Assembly (NCBI RefSeq): GCF_000333895.2
Contig: NZ_ANFM02000022.1
Location: forward strand, 1-64,000
Reading direction: 5' to 3'
DNA length: 64,000 bases
Origin: Grimontia indica
GTDB lineage: Bacteria > Pseudomonadota > Gammaproteobacteria > Enterobacterales > Vibrionaceae
Positions 19,786-30,825 of this stretch are shown piece after piece; position 1 is the stretch's first letter, and the number at the start of each line of letters is the position of its first letter. The position numbers and the translations under genes were made by a program. The notes under the pieces were generated by a model. The model saw only the letters and a list, made by a program, of their open reading frames with translations, was not told the DNA's origin and made no database searches.

Positions 19786-22050
19786 ATGCTAAACAAAGAA
19801 CTCGAAGCAAGCCTTAATGGGGCATTTGCAAGAGCACGTGAAAAACGTCATGAGTTCATGACAGTTGAACATCTGCTACTGGCGCTTCTGGAAAACGTCG
19901 CGGCTCGAGAAGCTTTACTCGCCTGCCGCGCGGATCTCGATGCTCTGCGTAAAGAGCTGGAAGCATTCATTGAACAAACCACTCCACTTATCCCTGTCGA
20001 CGATGATAACCGTGAAACACAGCCAACCCTGAGTTTCCAGCGTGTGCTTCAACGTGCCGTTTTCCACGTTCAGTCTTCAGGTCGTAGCGAAGTTAGTGGT
20101 GCTAATGTACTGGTCGCGATTTTCAGCGAACAGGAATCGCATGCTGCTTACCTTCTCAAGAAAAATGACATCAGCCGTCTGGATGTCGTTAATTACATTT
20201 CACACGGTACAACCAAGTCTTCCAGCAGCGATGAAGAATTACCGGGTGCGGATTTGTCGTCGGATGAAGCGGCGGTTGAAGGTGGTGGCGAAGAACGTCT
20301 CGAGAACTTTGCTACAAACCTTAACCAGCTAGCCCGTGTGGGTGGCATCGACCCACTGATTGGCCGGGACAAAGAACTTGAGCGCACCATTCAGGTGCTA
20401 TGTCGTCGCCGTAAGAATAATCCACTGCTAGTGGGTGAAGCTGGTGTCGGTAAAACAGCCATTGCCGAAGGTCTTGCATGGCGTATCGTTGAAGGTCAGG
20501 TGCCGGAAATCATTCAGGACTGTGTGATCTATTCACTGGATATTGGCTCATTGCTTGCCGGTACCAAGTACCGCGGTGATTTCGAAAAGCGCTTCAAGAG
20601 CATTTTGAAACAGCTAGAGAAAGAAGATCACGCGGTGCTTTTCATTGATGAAATCCACACCATCATCGGCGCTGGTGCAGCGTCCGGTGGTCAGGTCGAT
20701 GCTGCCAACCTGATTAAACCACTGCTGTCCAGCGGTAAGCTTCGCTGTATCGGTTCAACGACTTATCAGGAATACAGCAGCATTTTCGAAAAAGAGCGTG
20801 CGTTGGCGCGTCGTTTCCAGAAGATCGATGTGGTTGAACCATCATTGGATGACACGACTAAGATCCTGATGGGCCTGAAACCTAAATATGAAGCTCACCA
20901 CGAAGTTCGTTACACCAACAAAGCGATTCGTGCCGCGGTTGAGCTTTCTGCGAAATACATTAATGAGCGTCATCTACCAGATAAAGCCATTGATGTGATT
21001 GATGAAGCGGGCGCACGTTGTCGTCTGGCGCCAGCCAGCAAGCGTAAGAAGACCGTGGGTGTGGGTGACATTGAGGCGATGATCGCCAAGATGGCGCGTA
21101 TCCCAGAAAAATCGGTTTCTTCTACTGACCGCGACGTACTCCAGTCACTTGAGCAGAAGCTTAAAATGCTGGTCTTCGGACAGGATGATGCAATCAGCGC
21201 ACTGTGTGAAGCGATCAAATTGAGCCGAGCGGGATTAGGCGCAGAGAACAAGCCAGTGGGCTCATTCCTTTTCGCAGGCCCTACTGGTGTTGGTAAGACA
21301 GAAGTGACGGTTCAGCTCGCACGCGCCATGGGTATCGAACTTCAGCGCTTTGATATGTCTGAGTACATGGAGCGTCACACCGTTAGTCGTCTGATTGGTG
21401 CGCCTCCAGGTTACGTGGGCTACGATCAGGGCGGTTTGTTGACTGACGCTGTGATTAAGCATCCGCATTGTGTGGTGCTGCTGGATGAGATTGAAAAAGC
21501 TCACCCGGATGTATTTAACCTCCTATTGCAGGTAATGGATAACGGCACACTGACTGACAATAACGGTCGCAAAGCTGACTTCCGTAATGTGATTCTGGTA
21601 ATGACGACCAATGCTGGTGTGACCGAAACGGTGCGCAAGTCTATTGGCCTGATCCAACAAGACCACAGCCATGATGCAATGTCGGAAATCAAGAAGGTAT
21701 TCTCACCTGAATTCCGTAACCGCCTCGATAACATCATTTGGTTCAACCATCTTGATAAGAGCATTATTCTTCAGGTGGTGGACAAGTTCATCGTGGAACT
21801 ACAGGCTCAATTGGATGCCCGTGGCGTGTCACTAGAAGTCACAGACAAAGCCAAGCTTTGGTTGTCAGAGAAAGGCTATGACAAGTCGATGGGTGCGCGT
21901 CCGATGGCGCGAGTCATGCAGGATCATGTGAAGAAGAATCTGGCCAATGAACTGCTGTTTGGCTGTTTGGTCAATGGCGGAACGGTTAAGGTTGGCGTGA
22001 AGAACGACAAACTGACGTTCAGCTTCAGCGATGAAATGGAACCTGCCTAA
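19786..22050 (+). CDS. clpA: ATP-dependent Clp protease ATP-binding subunit ClpA
   Basis: This 754-residue AAA+ unfoldase works with ClpP. It has a double-ClpN N-domain (1-145), a first AAA domain with Walker A GEAGVGKT at 217-224, and a second with GPTGVGKT at 498-505. The linker after the N-domain is rich in Ser, Asp, Glu and Gly. A very good GGGAGGT ribosome site precedes the ATG. It is co-directional with clpS and followed by two terminators. Confidence 0.97.
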   Translation: MLNKELEASLNGAFARAREKRHEFMTVEHLLLALLENVAAREALLACRADLDALRKELEAFIEQTTPLIPVDDDNRETQPTLSFQRVLQRAVFHVQSSGRSEVSGANVLVAIFSEQESHAAYLLKKNDISRLDVVNYISHGTTKSSSSDEELPGADLSSDEAAVEGGGEERLENFATNLNQLARVGGIDPLIGRDKELERTIQVLCRRRKNNPLLVGEAGVGKTAIAEGLAWRIVEGQVPEIIQDCVIYSLDIGSLLAGTKYRGDFEKRFKSILKQLEKEDHAVLFIDEIHTIIGAGAASGGQVDAANLIKPLLSSGKLRCIGSTTYQEYSSIFEKERALARRFQKIDVVEPSLDDTTKILMGLKPKYEAHHEVRYTNKAIRAAVELSAKYINERHLPDKAIDVIDEAGARCRLAPASKRKKTVGVGDIEAMIAKMARIPEKSVSSTDRDVLQSLEQKLKMLVFGQDDAISALCEAIKLSRAGLGAENKPVGSFLFAGPTGVGKTEVTVQLARAMGIELQRFDMSEYMERHTVSRLIGAPPGYVGYDQGGLLTDAVIKHPHCVVLLDEIEKAHPDVFNLLLQVMDNGTLTDNNGRKADFRNVILVMTTNAGVTETVRKSIGLIQQDHSHDAMSEIKKVFSPEFRNRLDNIIWFNHLDKSIILQVVDKFIVELQAQLDARGVSLEVTDKAKLWLSEKGYDKSMGARPMARVMQDHVKKNLANELLFGCLVNGGTVKVGVKNDKLTFSFSDEMEPA

Positions 22051-22055
22051 ATAGA

Positions 22056-22084
22056 AAACCGGACGCATAAGCGTCCGGTTTTTC
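22056..22084 (+). terminator. Terminator after clpA
   Basis: An 11-bp perfect stem AAACCGGACGC / GCGTCCGGTTT with loop ATAA and a T-run. Confidence 0.85.
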
Positions 22085-22092
22085 AAAACGAC

Positions 22093-22118
22093 AAAAACCC
22101 GGCATTGCCGGGTTTTTT
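22093..22118. terminator. Second, bidirectional terminator between clpA and infA
   Basis: An 11-bp stem AAAAACCCGGC / GCCGGGTTTTT with a 3-base loop. T-runs on both strands let it end both infA (minus) and readthrough from clpA (plus). Confidence 0.8.
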
Positions 22119-22138
22119 GTATTCGCGAGACGTGAGGA

Positions 22139-22357
<219 letters not shown>

Positions 22358-22560
22358 TTAATCCTCTTGGGCTACCGATCAGCCAAATTTTGACCGGCAG
22401 ATAATGCCTTGATTGATTGAGTCTGTAAAGTTTAGGGGCGGAATTTTACCCCTTTGCATCCGTACTGACCAGCAAAAATCAGCTATCGGTTAAGGTTTGG
22501 TCTCTTTTCTGCCGGTTGGCTTAAAGAAAACCGAGAGGTAAGCACGCAAGGGACTGTTGT

Positions 22561-23265
22561 CTAAAACTGGTCGCCATCTTTCCAACTGCCTGCCACATAA
22601 CGCTGGTGAGGTTTGAACTTCTGTTTGTAGTTCATGGCACTGCAGGCATCGATTTGAAAACCTAAGTATAACCAGGGGATGTCGTTTGTCCGTGCCTGTT
22701 TGATTTGAGCAAGAACACACAGTGAACCCAGAGACCATGGGTGCTCCGGTTCAAAAAAGCTGTAGATGGCGCTATAACCATTCTCGAGAACATCCGTGAC
22801 CGCAATGGCAATCAGCGTCCCATTCTCATAAAGATGCAGATACTTAGAGGTCTGCCAGTCGCTTTGCACAAATGAACTGAAATCCTGCTTGCTGGCAGGA
22901 TACATGGAGCCATTTCTATGCCGGGCAGAGATATAGCGCTCATAGAGATCAAACCATTCAGTGTCCATCTTATCCTTAAGCTCAACTTTAAGGCGCTTCA
23001 GTTGGCTCAAATGACGTTTTTGGCTGCGGGATGGTATGAATCCAAACGTATCAACGCGAAGGGAGTGACACGCCGTACAGGCGCGACAATAGGGGCGGTA
23101 TATATTGTTTCCACTGCGACGAAAACCACTTTGCACCAGAAACCCATAGCCACGGTCAGTATGAAGCTCTGGATTAAGCACCACGGCAACAGATTCTTCC
23201 TGCTCTGCCAGATAGCTGCAGGAAGACGGTGCCATTACGCCGATACGTATTGATTGGCTAGCCAT
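22561..23265 (-). CDS. bpt: Aspartate/glutamate leucyltransferase Bpt
   Basis: This 234-residue transferase attaches Leu from Leu-tRNA to proteins with N-terminal Asp or Glu, marking them for ClpS/ClpAP. The N-terminal part has the Cys-rich segment YCRACTACHSLRV, typical of the family related to yeast ATE1. I start at the ATG at 23265 (MASQSIRIGVMAP), the family's usual start; it overlaps the end of aat by 8 bases. E. coli lacks this gene; it is usual in Vibrio. Confidence 0.92.
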   Translation of the reverse strand: MASQSIRIGVMAPSSCSYLAEQEESVAVVLNPELHTDRGYGFLVQSGFRRSGNNIYRPYCRACTACHSLRVDTFGFIPSRSQKRHLSQLKRLKVELKDKMDTEWFDLYERYISARHRNGSMYPASKQDFSSFVQSDWQTSKYLHLYENGTLIAIAVTDVLENGYSAIYSFFEPEHPWSLGSLCVLAQIKQARTNDIPWLYLGFQIDACSAMNYKQKFKPHQRYVAGSWKDGDQF

Positions 23266-23974
23266 GATTGACGTGAATCCATTGCGAACGGAAGAGAGAA
23301 GCATCGGTGATCTGGTGCTTCAGTTCACTGAGTAGTTGAGTAAAATCATGCCTCTGAACAGGTTCAGCGCCTAACGAAGCGAGGTGATCTGTCATCATCT
23401 GACAATCAATCAACTTGCCCCCGTGGTGTCGGAAATGTTCACAGAAATACCAAAGCGCAGTTTTTGATGCGTTGGTTTTCAACGAGAACATGGATTCACC
23501 GCAGAAGAGTGAACCGACATTGACGCCGTACAAACCCCCAATCAACTCATCTTCCTGCCATACCTCGACACTATGAGCCGAACCAAGTTGGTGGAGACGG
23601 ATATAAGCTTCGCGCATTTCAGGTGTAATCCACACCTGATTTTCGCCTCGGATTAGCGCGCAATGCTGAATGACCTGTTCAAACGCCCGGTTGATGGAAA
23701 CCCGGTAGCCTTGTTTGCGCACATACTTTTTGAGGCTCCGGCTTGGCACAAAAGCGATGGGGTCAATCACTGCCCGTTCCGCTGGTGACCACCAGAGCAA
23801 TGGTTCATCTTCACCAAACCAAGGGAAGATGCCTTTTGAATACGCTACACGCAATCGTTCTGGCGATAGATCTCCGCCAATAGCCAACAAGCCATCGGGT
23901 TCTTCCAGAGCCGATGAAACGGGAGGAAAAAAGTCGGGGTTGTTGTCATCCAATGGCGGCAGGTAGATGGTCAT
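23258..23974 (-). CDS. aat: Leucyl/phenylalanyl-tRNA--protein transferase
   Basis: This 238-residue transferase attaches Leu or Phe to proteins with N-terminal Lys or Arg. It carries the family core WWSPAERAVI and the GGLYGVNVGSLFCGESMFS segment. It is translationally coupled to bpt through an 8-base overlap, so both tagging enzymes come from one transcript close to clpS-clpA. Confidence 0.96.
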   Translation of the reverse strand: MTIYLPPLDDNNPDFFPPVSSALEEPDGLLAIGGDLSPERLRVAYSKGIFPWFGEDEPLLWWSPAERAVIDPIAFVPSRSLKKYVRKQGYRVSINRAFEQVIQHCALIRGENQVWITPEMREAYIRLHQLGSAHSVEVWQEDELIGGLYGVNVGSLFCGESMFSLKTNASKTALWYFCEHFRHHGGKLIDCQMMTDHLASLGAEPVQRHDFTQLLSELKHQITDASLFRSQWIHVNHG

Positions 23975-23994
23975 ATCACTTCTTTAAGGTCAAA

Positions 23995-24015
23995 AAAGGG
24001 AGCTAAGCTCCCTTT
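23995..24015 (-). terminator. Terminator after cydC
   Basis: A 9-bp stem AAAGGGAGC / GCTCCCTTT with a 3-base loop, followed on the minus strand by TTTGACC. It lies beyond the short repeat at 24021-24076, so the cydC transcript would include that repeat. Confidence 0.7.
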
Positions 24016-24020
24016 AGTTT

Positions 24021-24076
24021 ATACCCAAACGCCAGTCAAAATCGCTGAATCCAGCATCTTCAGTTTGTTTGGGTAT
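24021..24076. repeat. Short ATACCCAAAC palindromic repeat (copy A)
   Basis: A 56-bp element with perfect 10-bp inverted ends ATACCCAAAC / GTTTGGGTAT. Read on the minus strand, its body (CTGAAGATGCTGGATTCAGC, then TTGACTGGC) matches the left end of the 264-bp element at 48008-48271. It looks like an internally deleted copy of that element, placed right after the cydC stop codon. Confidence 0.8.
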
Positions 24077-24083
24077 TGAGAGA

Positions 24084-25805
24084 TTATTGAATTCGTTGAA
24101 GCAGTTGGCTGTATCGACCGCCTGCTTCTTTCAGGGTTTGGTGAGAGCCCTGTTCGATAATTCGCCCTTCATCCATTAAACACACCTTGTCCATTTCGGT
24201 CAGTCCCACCAGACGGTGTGTAATAAACAATACGGTTTTGTCTTTGGCATGGTCGAGCAGCAAAGACAGAATTTGTCGCTCTGTTTTCACATCCAAACCT
24301 TCCGTAGGCTCATCCAGCAGAAGGATAGGCGCGTCTCGCAGCAGGGCTCTTGCTATGCCAAGACGACGCCTCTCACCACCGGATAGCTGGCGTCCGCCAT
24401 CTCCCAGCCAAGTGTCTAAGCCCGGACCTTCCAGTAAAGCAGATAGACCCACTTGTTCGATGACGGATGTTAGCTCTTCATCCGAGGCGTTGGGCTTTGC
24501 CATGGAGAGGTTATGACGCACTGCGCCATTGAACACGTCTACGCGCTGGCTGACGACAGCAATTGAGCTTCTCAGAGCAGACTCACGCCAAGTATCCAAC
24601 GCGACACCATCAATAAAGATGCTGCCTGATGATGGATCCCACGCGCGGGTGATCAACTGTAGCAGGGTAGATTTACCGCAACCAGTTCGACCCAATAGTG
24701 CCACTTTTTCTCCGGCTTTCACGGACAGTGAAATACCATTCACCGCGGGTTGTTCGGCTCCGTGGTATGAGAAGGTCACATCACTGAAAGTGATATCTCC
24801 TTTGGCTGTGTTGTTGTGGCCCATCGGATTAAACGGCGTTTCCGGCTCTGCCTCAATGATTTCGTTAAGGCGCTTCGCTGATGTCATTGTCTGGCTCAGG
24901 TACTGGAATGCTCCGGCTACAGGCATCATCAATTCGAAGCTTGCCATCGTGGCAAATGCAACCATGGCGACATAAGGATTAGGCAGTTCGCCACCAATGC
25001 CATCAGCGGCCAACCAAAGCATAAACACCAGTGTCAGGCCATTGGCTGCCAGCAATACGCCATTTGCCAGGCCTGTGATACGCGCCATTTGTCTTTGTGA
25101 TGACAAAAGACGTTGCTCTGCTTCTACTGCTGCGTCGCGATAACGATCAGCGGCGCCGAAGATTTGCAGTTCGGCATGACCCTGTAGCCAGTCGAGCAAC
25201 GAAATACGCAGTTGCGACTTGGATTGAGTGATTTCAATGCCATGTGACCTACCAAGGTGGTAGAACACCACAGGCAGCACCAACATCAGCGACAGCAAGA
25301 TGGCACCAAGCGTGAGACCGATAACTGGATCAAACCAATACAGGAAACCACTAATACTCAAAATGCCCAGCACTCCGACAATCAGCGGGCTGACCAGACG
25401 AAGATAAACATGATCCATTGCATCCACATCCGCCACCAGACGGTTAAGGATATCGGCATCGCGCAGGTTTCCGACTTTACCTGGGATAAGTGGCGTCAGT
25501 TTCTCAAAGAAGAAGATGCGAAGGTCTGCCAGCAGTTTAAATGTGGCGTTGTGACTGACAACGCGCTCGCCCCAACGGCTAGCCGTTCTTGCGATAGAAA
25601 AACCGCGCACGCCGGCAGCGGGTAGCATGTAATTGAAGTTTGCTGTCGCCAGCAGGCCCGCTACTGCAGAAGCAGCGATGAACCAACCTGACAGGGTAAG
25701 CAAACCAATTGCAGCAGCCAGTGTCGCGAAAGACAACAGCATGCCAAGCGACAAGCCGAACCAGTGCTTTTTGTAAAGTTTCAGTAAAGGAATCAAATCA
25801 CGCAT
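24084..25805 (-). CDS. cydC: Glutathione/L-cysteine ABC exporter subunit CydC
   Basis: This 573-residue half-transporter forms a heterodimer with CydD that exports cysteine and glutathione to the periplasm, needed for cytochrome bd assembly. An N-terminal six-helix membrane domain (about 1-310) is followed by an ATPase domain with Walker A GRTGCGKST, signature LSGGERRR and Walker B ILLLDEPTEGLD. It overlaps the end of cydD by 8 bases, so the two are coupled. Confidence 0.95.
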   Translation of the reverse strand: MRDLIPLLKLYKKHWFGLSLGMLLSFATLAAAIGLLTLSGWFIAASAVAGLLATANFNYMLPAAGVRGFSIARTASRWGERVVSHNATFKLLADLRIFFFEKLTPLIPGKVGNLRDADILNRLVADVDAMDHVYLRLVSPLIVGVLGILSISGFLYWFDPVIGLTLGAILLSLMLVLPVVFYHLGRSHGIEITQSKSQLRISLLDWLQGHAELQIFGAADRYRDAAVEAEQRLLSSQRQMARITGLANGVLLAANGLTLVFMLWLAADGIGGELPNPYVAMVAFATMASFELMMPVAGAFQYLSQTMTSAKRLNEIIEAEPETPFNPMGHNNTAKGDITFSDVTFSYHGAEQPAVNGISLSVKAGEKVALLGRTGCGKSTLLQLITRAWDPSSGSIFIDGVALDTWRESALRSSIAVVSQRVDVFNGAVRHNLSMAKPNASDEELTSVIEQVGLSALLEGPGLDTWLGDGGRQLSGGERRRLGIARALLRDAPILLLDEPTEGLDVKTERQILSLLLDHAKDKTVLFITHRLVGLTEMDKVCLMDEGRIIEQGSHQTLKEAGGRYSQLLQRIQ

Positions 25806-27567
25806 CGAGATCGCTCCTGTCGACAGCCTGGATCATCTCGGCGAAGACCCCTTCATGTTTCAGTTGTTCGAAATTGCCTTGTTGTATCAATTTGCCTTGT
25901 TGCATCACCAGAATATTGTCACATTCGCCCAATTGGTCGATGCGGTGGCTCACCAGCAGTGTGGTGGTATCTTTGGTGGCATGGTCGAGGCTTTCCATTA
26001 CCAATCTTTCGCTGGAAGCATCCAGGCTCGCGGTGGGTTCATCAAGCACCCAGAAGCGGCCTTCCTGAAGCAAAGCTCTGGCAACTGCGATACGTTGCGC
26101 CTGACCGACGGACAACCCAGATGCACGATCACCGACTGAGTGTTCCAGACCCTTCTCGAGTCGCTGGATAAACTCGTCAGCATAAGCTGCTTTGGTCACG
26201 CGTTGAATTTGCTCATTGGTTGCCATAGGAGCGGCGAGGCAAACATTGTCTTTCACTGAACCATGGAACAACTGCGGATTTTGGCCTACCCAGCTCACCT
26301 GCTTGCGCCAGTAAGCCAAATCGGCGTTCTTCAGTTCCAGACCGTTGATAGACAGGCTGCCACGATAAGGCAAAAATCCAAGGATTGCGTTAATCAGACT
26401 GGTTTTACCTGCGCCACTTTGGCCAACGAGCGCGACCTTTTGACCTTGTCGAATTTCAAAGCTGATAGGACCGGCGAGAACAGCACCATCAGGGCTAAGC
26501 ACTTCGAGATCGGTAGCCTTGATACTGACCGCTTCATCAGACACTTTTGCACTGCCTGATGCTTGATGTTCTGGCGTCGAGTCGAGGAAGTTAACGATGG
26601 ATTCCGCAGCACCAATCGCTTGTGCTTTCGCGTGATAGAAAGTACCCAGATCGCGCAGTGGTTGGTAAAACTCAGGTGCCAGTACCAGAACAAAAATACC
26701 AATGAAAAGGGTAATGCCTATACCGTAATGGCCGAAGTTTAGTTCCCCAATGTAACTGAAACCGAAATACACCGCAGTGACCGCAATAGATAGCGCGGTG
26801 AAAAACTCCAGCACGGCGGACGAGAGGAATGCCAGTCGCAGCACTTCCATGGTGCGTTTGCGGAAGTCTTCTGAAGCGACGCGAAGGTGATTGCTTTCGG
26901 CTTCTGCCTGATCGAACAGGCGAATGGTAGAAAGGCCACGTAGGCGATCGTAGAAGTGACCGGAAAGTCGCTGTAACGCTTTAAAATTGCGTCGGTTGGC
27001 ATCAGCTGCACCCATTCCCACCAATGCCATGAAAAATGGTACGAGCGGTGCAGTCACCAGAAATATCAGACCCGCTGCCCAGTTCAAGGGGAATACAGCA
27101 ATCAGAATGATAAAGGGAATCAGAACAGCAATGGCCATTTGTGGCAGGTAGCGGGCAAAAAAGTCCTGCATTTCCTCTACCTGTTCGAGTATCAAGCTTG
27201 CCCATGTGCCTGCCGGTCTGCCCTGAATCGTGGCAGGACCCAGTTCATGGAGCTTATCGAGGATCAGTTTGCGGATATGAAGACGCACGGCTTCGCCTGC
27301 TCGGTAGCCGGCTTGCTCTTTACCCCAACTGCAGAGGGCACGAATACACACAACGATACCGAGTGCGACAAAAGAGAGCCAAAGTTCGGATTTGTCGGCT
27401 TTCTCAATGATTAAGTCGTGGAGAATATTGGCGAGCAAAGCTGCTTGGGCAACAAGGAAAAGACCGGACAAGAAAGCGAGTCCGATGGCTGCCATCAGCC
27501 AGGTTTTGCCAAGCTTGCTTTGCCCTTTGAGCCACTGGGCGAGCGAGCGCTGTTTCTTTTTATCCAT
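25798..27567 (-). CDS. cydD: Glutathione/L-cysteine ABC exporter subunit CydD
   Basis: This 589-residue half-transporter is the partner of CydC. A membrane domain (about 20-330) precedes an ATPase domain with Walker A GQSGAGKTS, a signature reading LSVGQAQR instead of canonical LSGGQ, and Walker B VLDEPTASLD. In E. coli CydD the signature is likewise less canonical than in CydC. It lies downstream of trxB on the same strand, with a hairpin between them. Confidence 0.95.
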   Translation of the reverse strand: MDKKKQRSLAQWLKGQSKLGKTWLMAAIGLAFLSGLFLVAQAALLANILHDLIIEKADKSELWLSFVALGIVVCIRALCSWGKEQAGYRAGEAVRLHIRKLILDKLHELGPATIQGRPAGTWASLILEQVEEMQDFFARYLPQMAIAVLIPFIILIAVFPLNWAAGLIFLVTAPLVPFFMALVGMGAADANRRNFKALQRLSGHFYDRLRGLSTIRLFDQAEAESNHLRVASEDFRKRTMEVLRLAFLSSAVLEFFTALSIAVTAVYFGFSYIGELNFGHYGIGITLFIGIFVLVLAPEFYQPLRDLGTFYHAKAQAIGAAESIVNFLDSTPEHQASGSAKVSDEAVSIKATDLEVLSPDGAVLAGPISFEIRQGQKVALVGQSGAGKTSLINAILGFLPYRGSLSINGLELKNADLAYWRKQVSWVGQNPQLFHGSVKDNVCLAAPMATNEQIQRVTKAAYADEFIQRLEKGLEHSVGDRASGLSVGQAQRIAVARALLQEGRFWVLDEPTASLDASSERLVMESLDHATKDTTTLLVSHRIDQLGECDNILVMQQGKLIQQGNFEQLKHEGVFAEMIQAVDRSDLDA

Positions 27568-27668
27568 AGTACTTCGTTGGTATTTTTATGTGACCGATAC
27601 GATTGAACCTAAAGGAGAGATCTCCGCGGTTTACATCGGTCTTTGGAAGGCTGAAATGGCAAAATGAT

Positions 27669-27690
27669 AGGCCCGCATAAAAACGGGCCT
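27669..27690 (-). terminator. Possible terminator between trxB and cydD
   Basis: A 7-bp stem AGGCCCG / CGGGCCT with an 8-base loop directly after trxB. The minus-strand tail (ATCATTTTGCC) is only moderately T-rich, so partial readthrough into cydDC is possible. Confidence 0.55.
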
Positions 27691-27702
27691 AACAGAAGTG
27701 GA

Positions 27703-28754
<1,052 letters not shown>

Positions 28755-28786
28755 ATCGAAAAATGTTATCTGTTATTACGCTTGAG

Positions 28787-29902
28787 TTAGGCCAGTGTCG
28801 CCTTTGCGTCGACGTATTCCAGATCAAATGCTTCCGCCACTTCACGGATGGTGACTTTGCCGTCGATGACATTCAGGCCATTCAGCAGGTTCTGATCAGA
28901 AAGCAGCGCGTCACGGTAACCGAGATTCGCCAGCTTCACGATATAAGGGAGAGTGGCGTTATTCAGTGCAAATGTAGAAGTGCGGGCCACTGCGCCTGGC
29001 ATGTTTGCCACACAGTAGTGAACCACGTCGTCGACAATATACGTTGGGTCGGCATGTGTTGTTGCTTTCGAGGTTTCGAAACAGCCACCTTGGTCGATAG
29101 CAACATCGACGACTGCTGCGCCTGGTTTCATGCGTTTGATGTGGTCGGCATTTACCAATTTTGGTGCTGCTGCACCTGGGATAAGCACTGCTCCGATGAC
29201 CAAATCTGCGGCGAGAACGTGTTTTTCAAGAATTTCTTCTGTTGAATATAAAACTTTTGCGCGTCCCTGAAACTCTTCGTCCAAAGCACGAAGTGTGTCG
29301 ATGTTGCGGTCTAAAATTGTGACATCTGCCCGCATTCCAACAGCCATTCGAGCTGCATTTGAGCCGACCACGCCGCCGCCTAACACCACTATTTTAGCGG
29401 GTTCAACGCCTGGAACACCACCTAGCAGCATACCTGCGCCGCCGCGCGATTTTTCCAACGCCTGAGCACCTGCTTGAATAGACATTCGTCCTGCGACCTC
29501 TGACATCGGCGCCAAAAGTGGCAATCTACCCTTAGAATCTGTTACGGTTTCATAGGCTATACAGACAGCTTTGCTCTTGATAAGGTCTTGTGTCTGTGGA
29601 AAATCTGGTGCAAGGTGCAAATAGGTAAACAATATTTGCCCTTCGCGAAGCATGGCACGTTCAACTGCCTGTGGCTCTTTAACTTTGACAATCATTTCAG
29701 CAGCTGCGAAGACATCTTCTGCAGTTGGAAGAATAGAAGCACCAGCCTTGATGTAGTCATCATCGCTGAAGCCGATACCCGCACCCGCCTGGGACTGGAC
29801 GTGAACAGTGTGGCCATGGGATATCAGCTCGCGAACGCTGGCAGGGACCATACCGACACGGTACTCGTGGTTTTTGATTTCTTTAGGTACACCAATGATC
29901 AT
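28787..29902 (-). CDS. ald: Alanine dehydrogenase
   Basis: This 371-residue enzyme interconverts L-alanine and pyruvate plus ammonia with NAD. It shows the catalytic Lys in IVKVKEP (K75) and His in YLHLAPD (H96), plus the NAD-binding [10 protein letters not shown]. It is divergent from lrp across 165 bases, a pairing in which Lrp-type regulators often control the neighbouring alanine or amino-acid catabolic gene. Confidence 0.95.
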   Translation of the reverse strand: MIIGVPKEIKNHEYRVGMVPASVRELISHGHTVHVQSQAGAGIGFSDDDYIKAGASILPTAEDVFAAAEMIVKVKEPQAVERAMLREGQILFTYLHLAPDFPQTQDLIKSKAVCIAYETVTDSKGRLPLLAPMSEVAGRMSIQAGAQALEKSRGGAGMLLGGVPGVEPAKIVVLGGGVVGSNAARMAVGMRADVTILDRNIDTLRALDEEFQGRAKVLYSTEEILEKHVLAADLVIGAVLIPGAAAPKLVNADHIKRMKPGAAVVDVAIDQGGCFETSKATTHADPTYIVDDVVHYCVANMPGAVARTSTFALNNATLPYIVKLANLGYRDALLSDQNLLNGLNVIDGKVTIREVAEAFDLEYVDAKATLA

Positions 29903-30067
29903 CCTGAAACCTCGCTTCTTTGTAGAGTTATTGGCTGTTGTTTTGTAGTATTGTTGTATTTAGAGCTAGTATAGTTCGCCAAAAGCCGGATTTGATGCTA
30001 AATATATAAAATATGTTAGAAAAAATGGCATTTAACATTGCAAGGAAGTAAAAAGGTGGAATAAAAA

Positions 30068-30562
30068 ATGGTTGAAGCCAAAAAGAAACCCTCCAAGGAA
30101 TTGGGCCGTATTGACAGAAATATTCTTAATGAACTTCAGAAGGATGGACGTGTTTCTAACGTCGAACTTTCTAAGCGAGTAGGACTGTCGCCAACCCCAT
30201 GTCTTGAGCGTGTTCGTCGTCTTGAACGACAAGGGTATATCTCTGGGTATACTGCGTTATTGAACCCTCAATTTCTTGATGCGTCGCTTCTGGTATTTGT
30301 AGAAATTACCCTGAACCGTGGTGCTCCTGATGTGTTCGAACAGTTTAACAAGGCCGTTCAACAACTCGAAGATATTCAGGAATGTCATCTTGTTTCCGGT
30401 GATTTTGACTATCTGTTGAAAACGCGCGTATCGGATATGTCTGCATACCGTAAGCTGTTGGGTGAAACCCTGCTGCGCCTTCCAGGTGTTAATGACACCC
30501 GAACCTACGTGGTAATGGAAGAAGTGAAACAGACCAATCATCTGGTGATCAAAACGCGTTAA
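30068..30562 (+). CDS. lrp: Leucine-responsive regulatory protein Lrp
   Basis: This 164-residue global regulator responds to leucine and alanine. It has an N-terminal winged helix-turn-helix (about 12-60, LDRNILNELQKDG-like) and a C-terminal RAM/AsnC ligand domain. Length equals that of E. coli Lrp. An AGGTGG site precedes the start. It is divergent from ald and followed by a strong terminator before ftsK. Confidence 0.97.
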   Translation: MVEAKKKPSKELGRIDRNILNELQKDGRVSNVELSKRVGLSPTPCLERVRRLERQGYISGYTALLNPQFLDASLLVFVEITLNRGAPDVFEQFNKAVQQLEDIQECHLVSGDFDYLLKTRVSDMSAYRKLLGETLLRLPGVNDTRTYVVMEEVKQTNHLVIKTR

Positions 30563-30612
30563 CATGCTCACAGCCCTCGGACAAACAGGGCTGAGATTAG
30601 TGTTATATTCTA

Positions 30613-30647
30613 CAAACCGAGTAGCTTGCTGCTCGGTTTGTTTTTTT
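30613..30647 (+). terminator. Terminator after lrp
   Basis: The stem CAAACCGAG / CTCGGTTTG extends inward as AGC/GCT, and is followed by seven T. It separates lrp from ftsK. Confidence 0.85.
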
Positions 30648-30825
30648 GTTTGGTGTACACTTTTGCAAAAGCATGGGTATTAACCCAGTATTTGCCCGTT
30701 ATTGAAGCGTTTTTCGTCAAATGGGCATAGGCAATCATAATGAATAATAAAGCCGCTCTAATCAGCCTTAGTGCTGATGGGGTACGAAACGATTTCAGGG
30801 CTTAAAGTTAGAAAGATAGGTGATA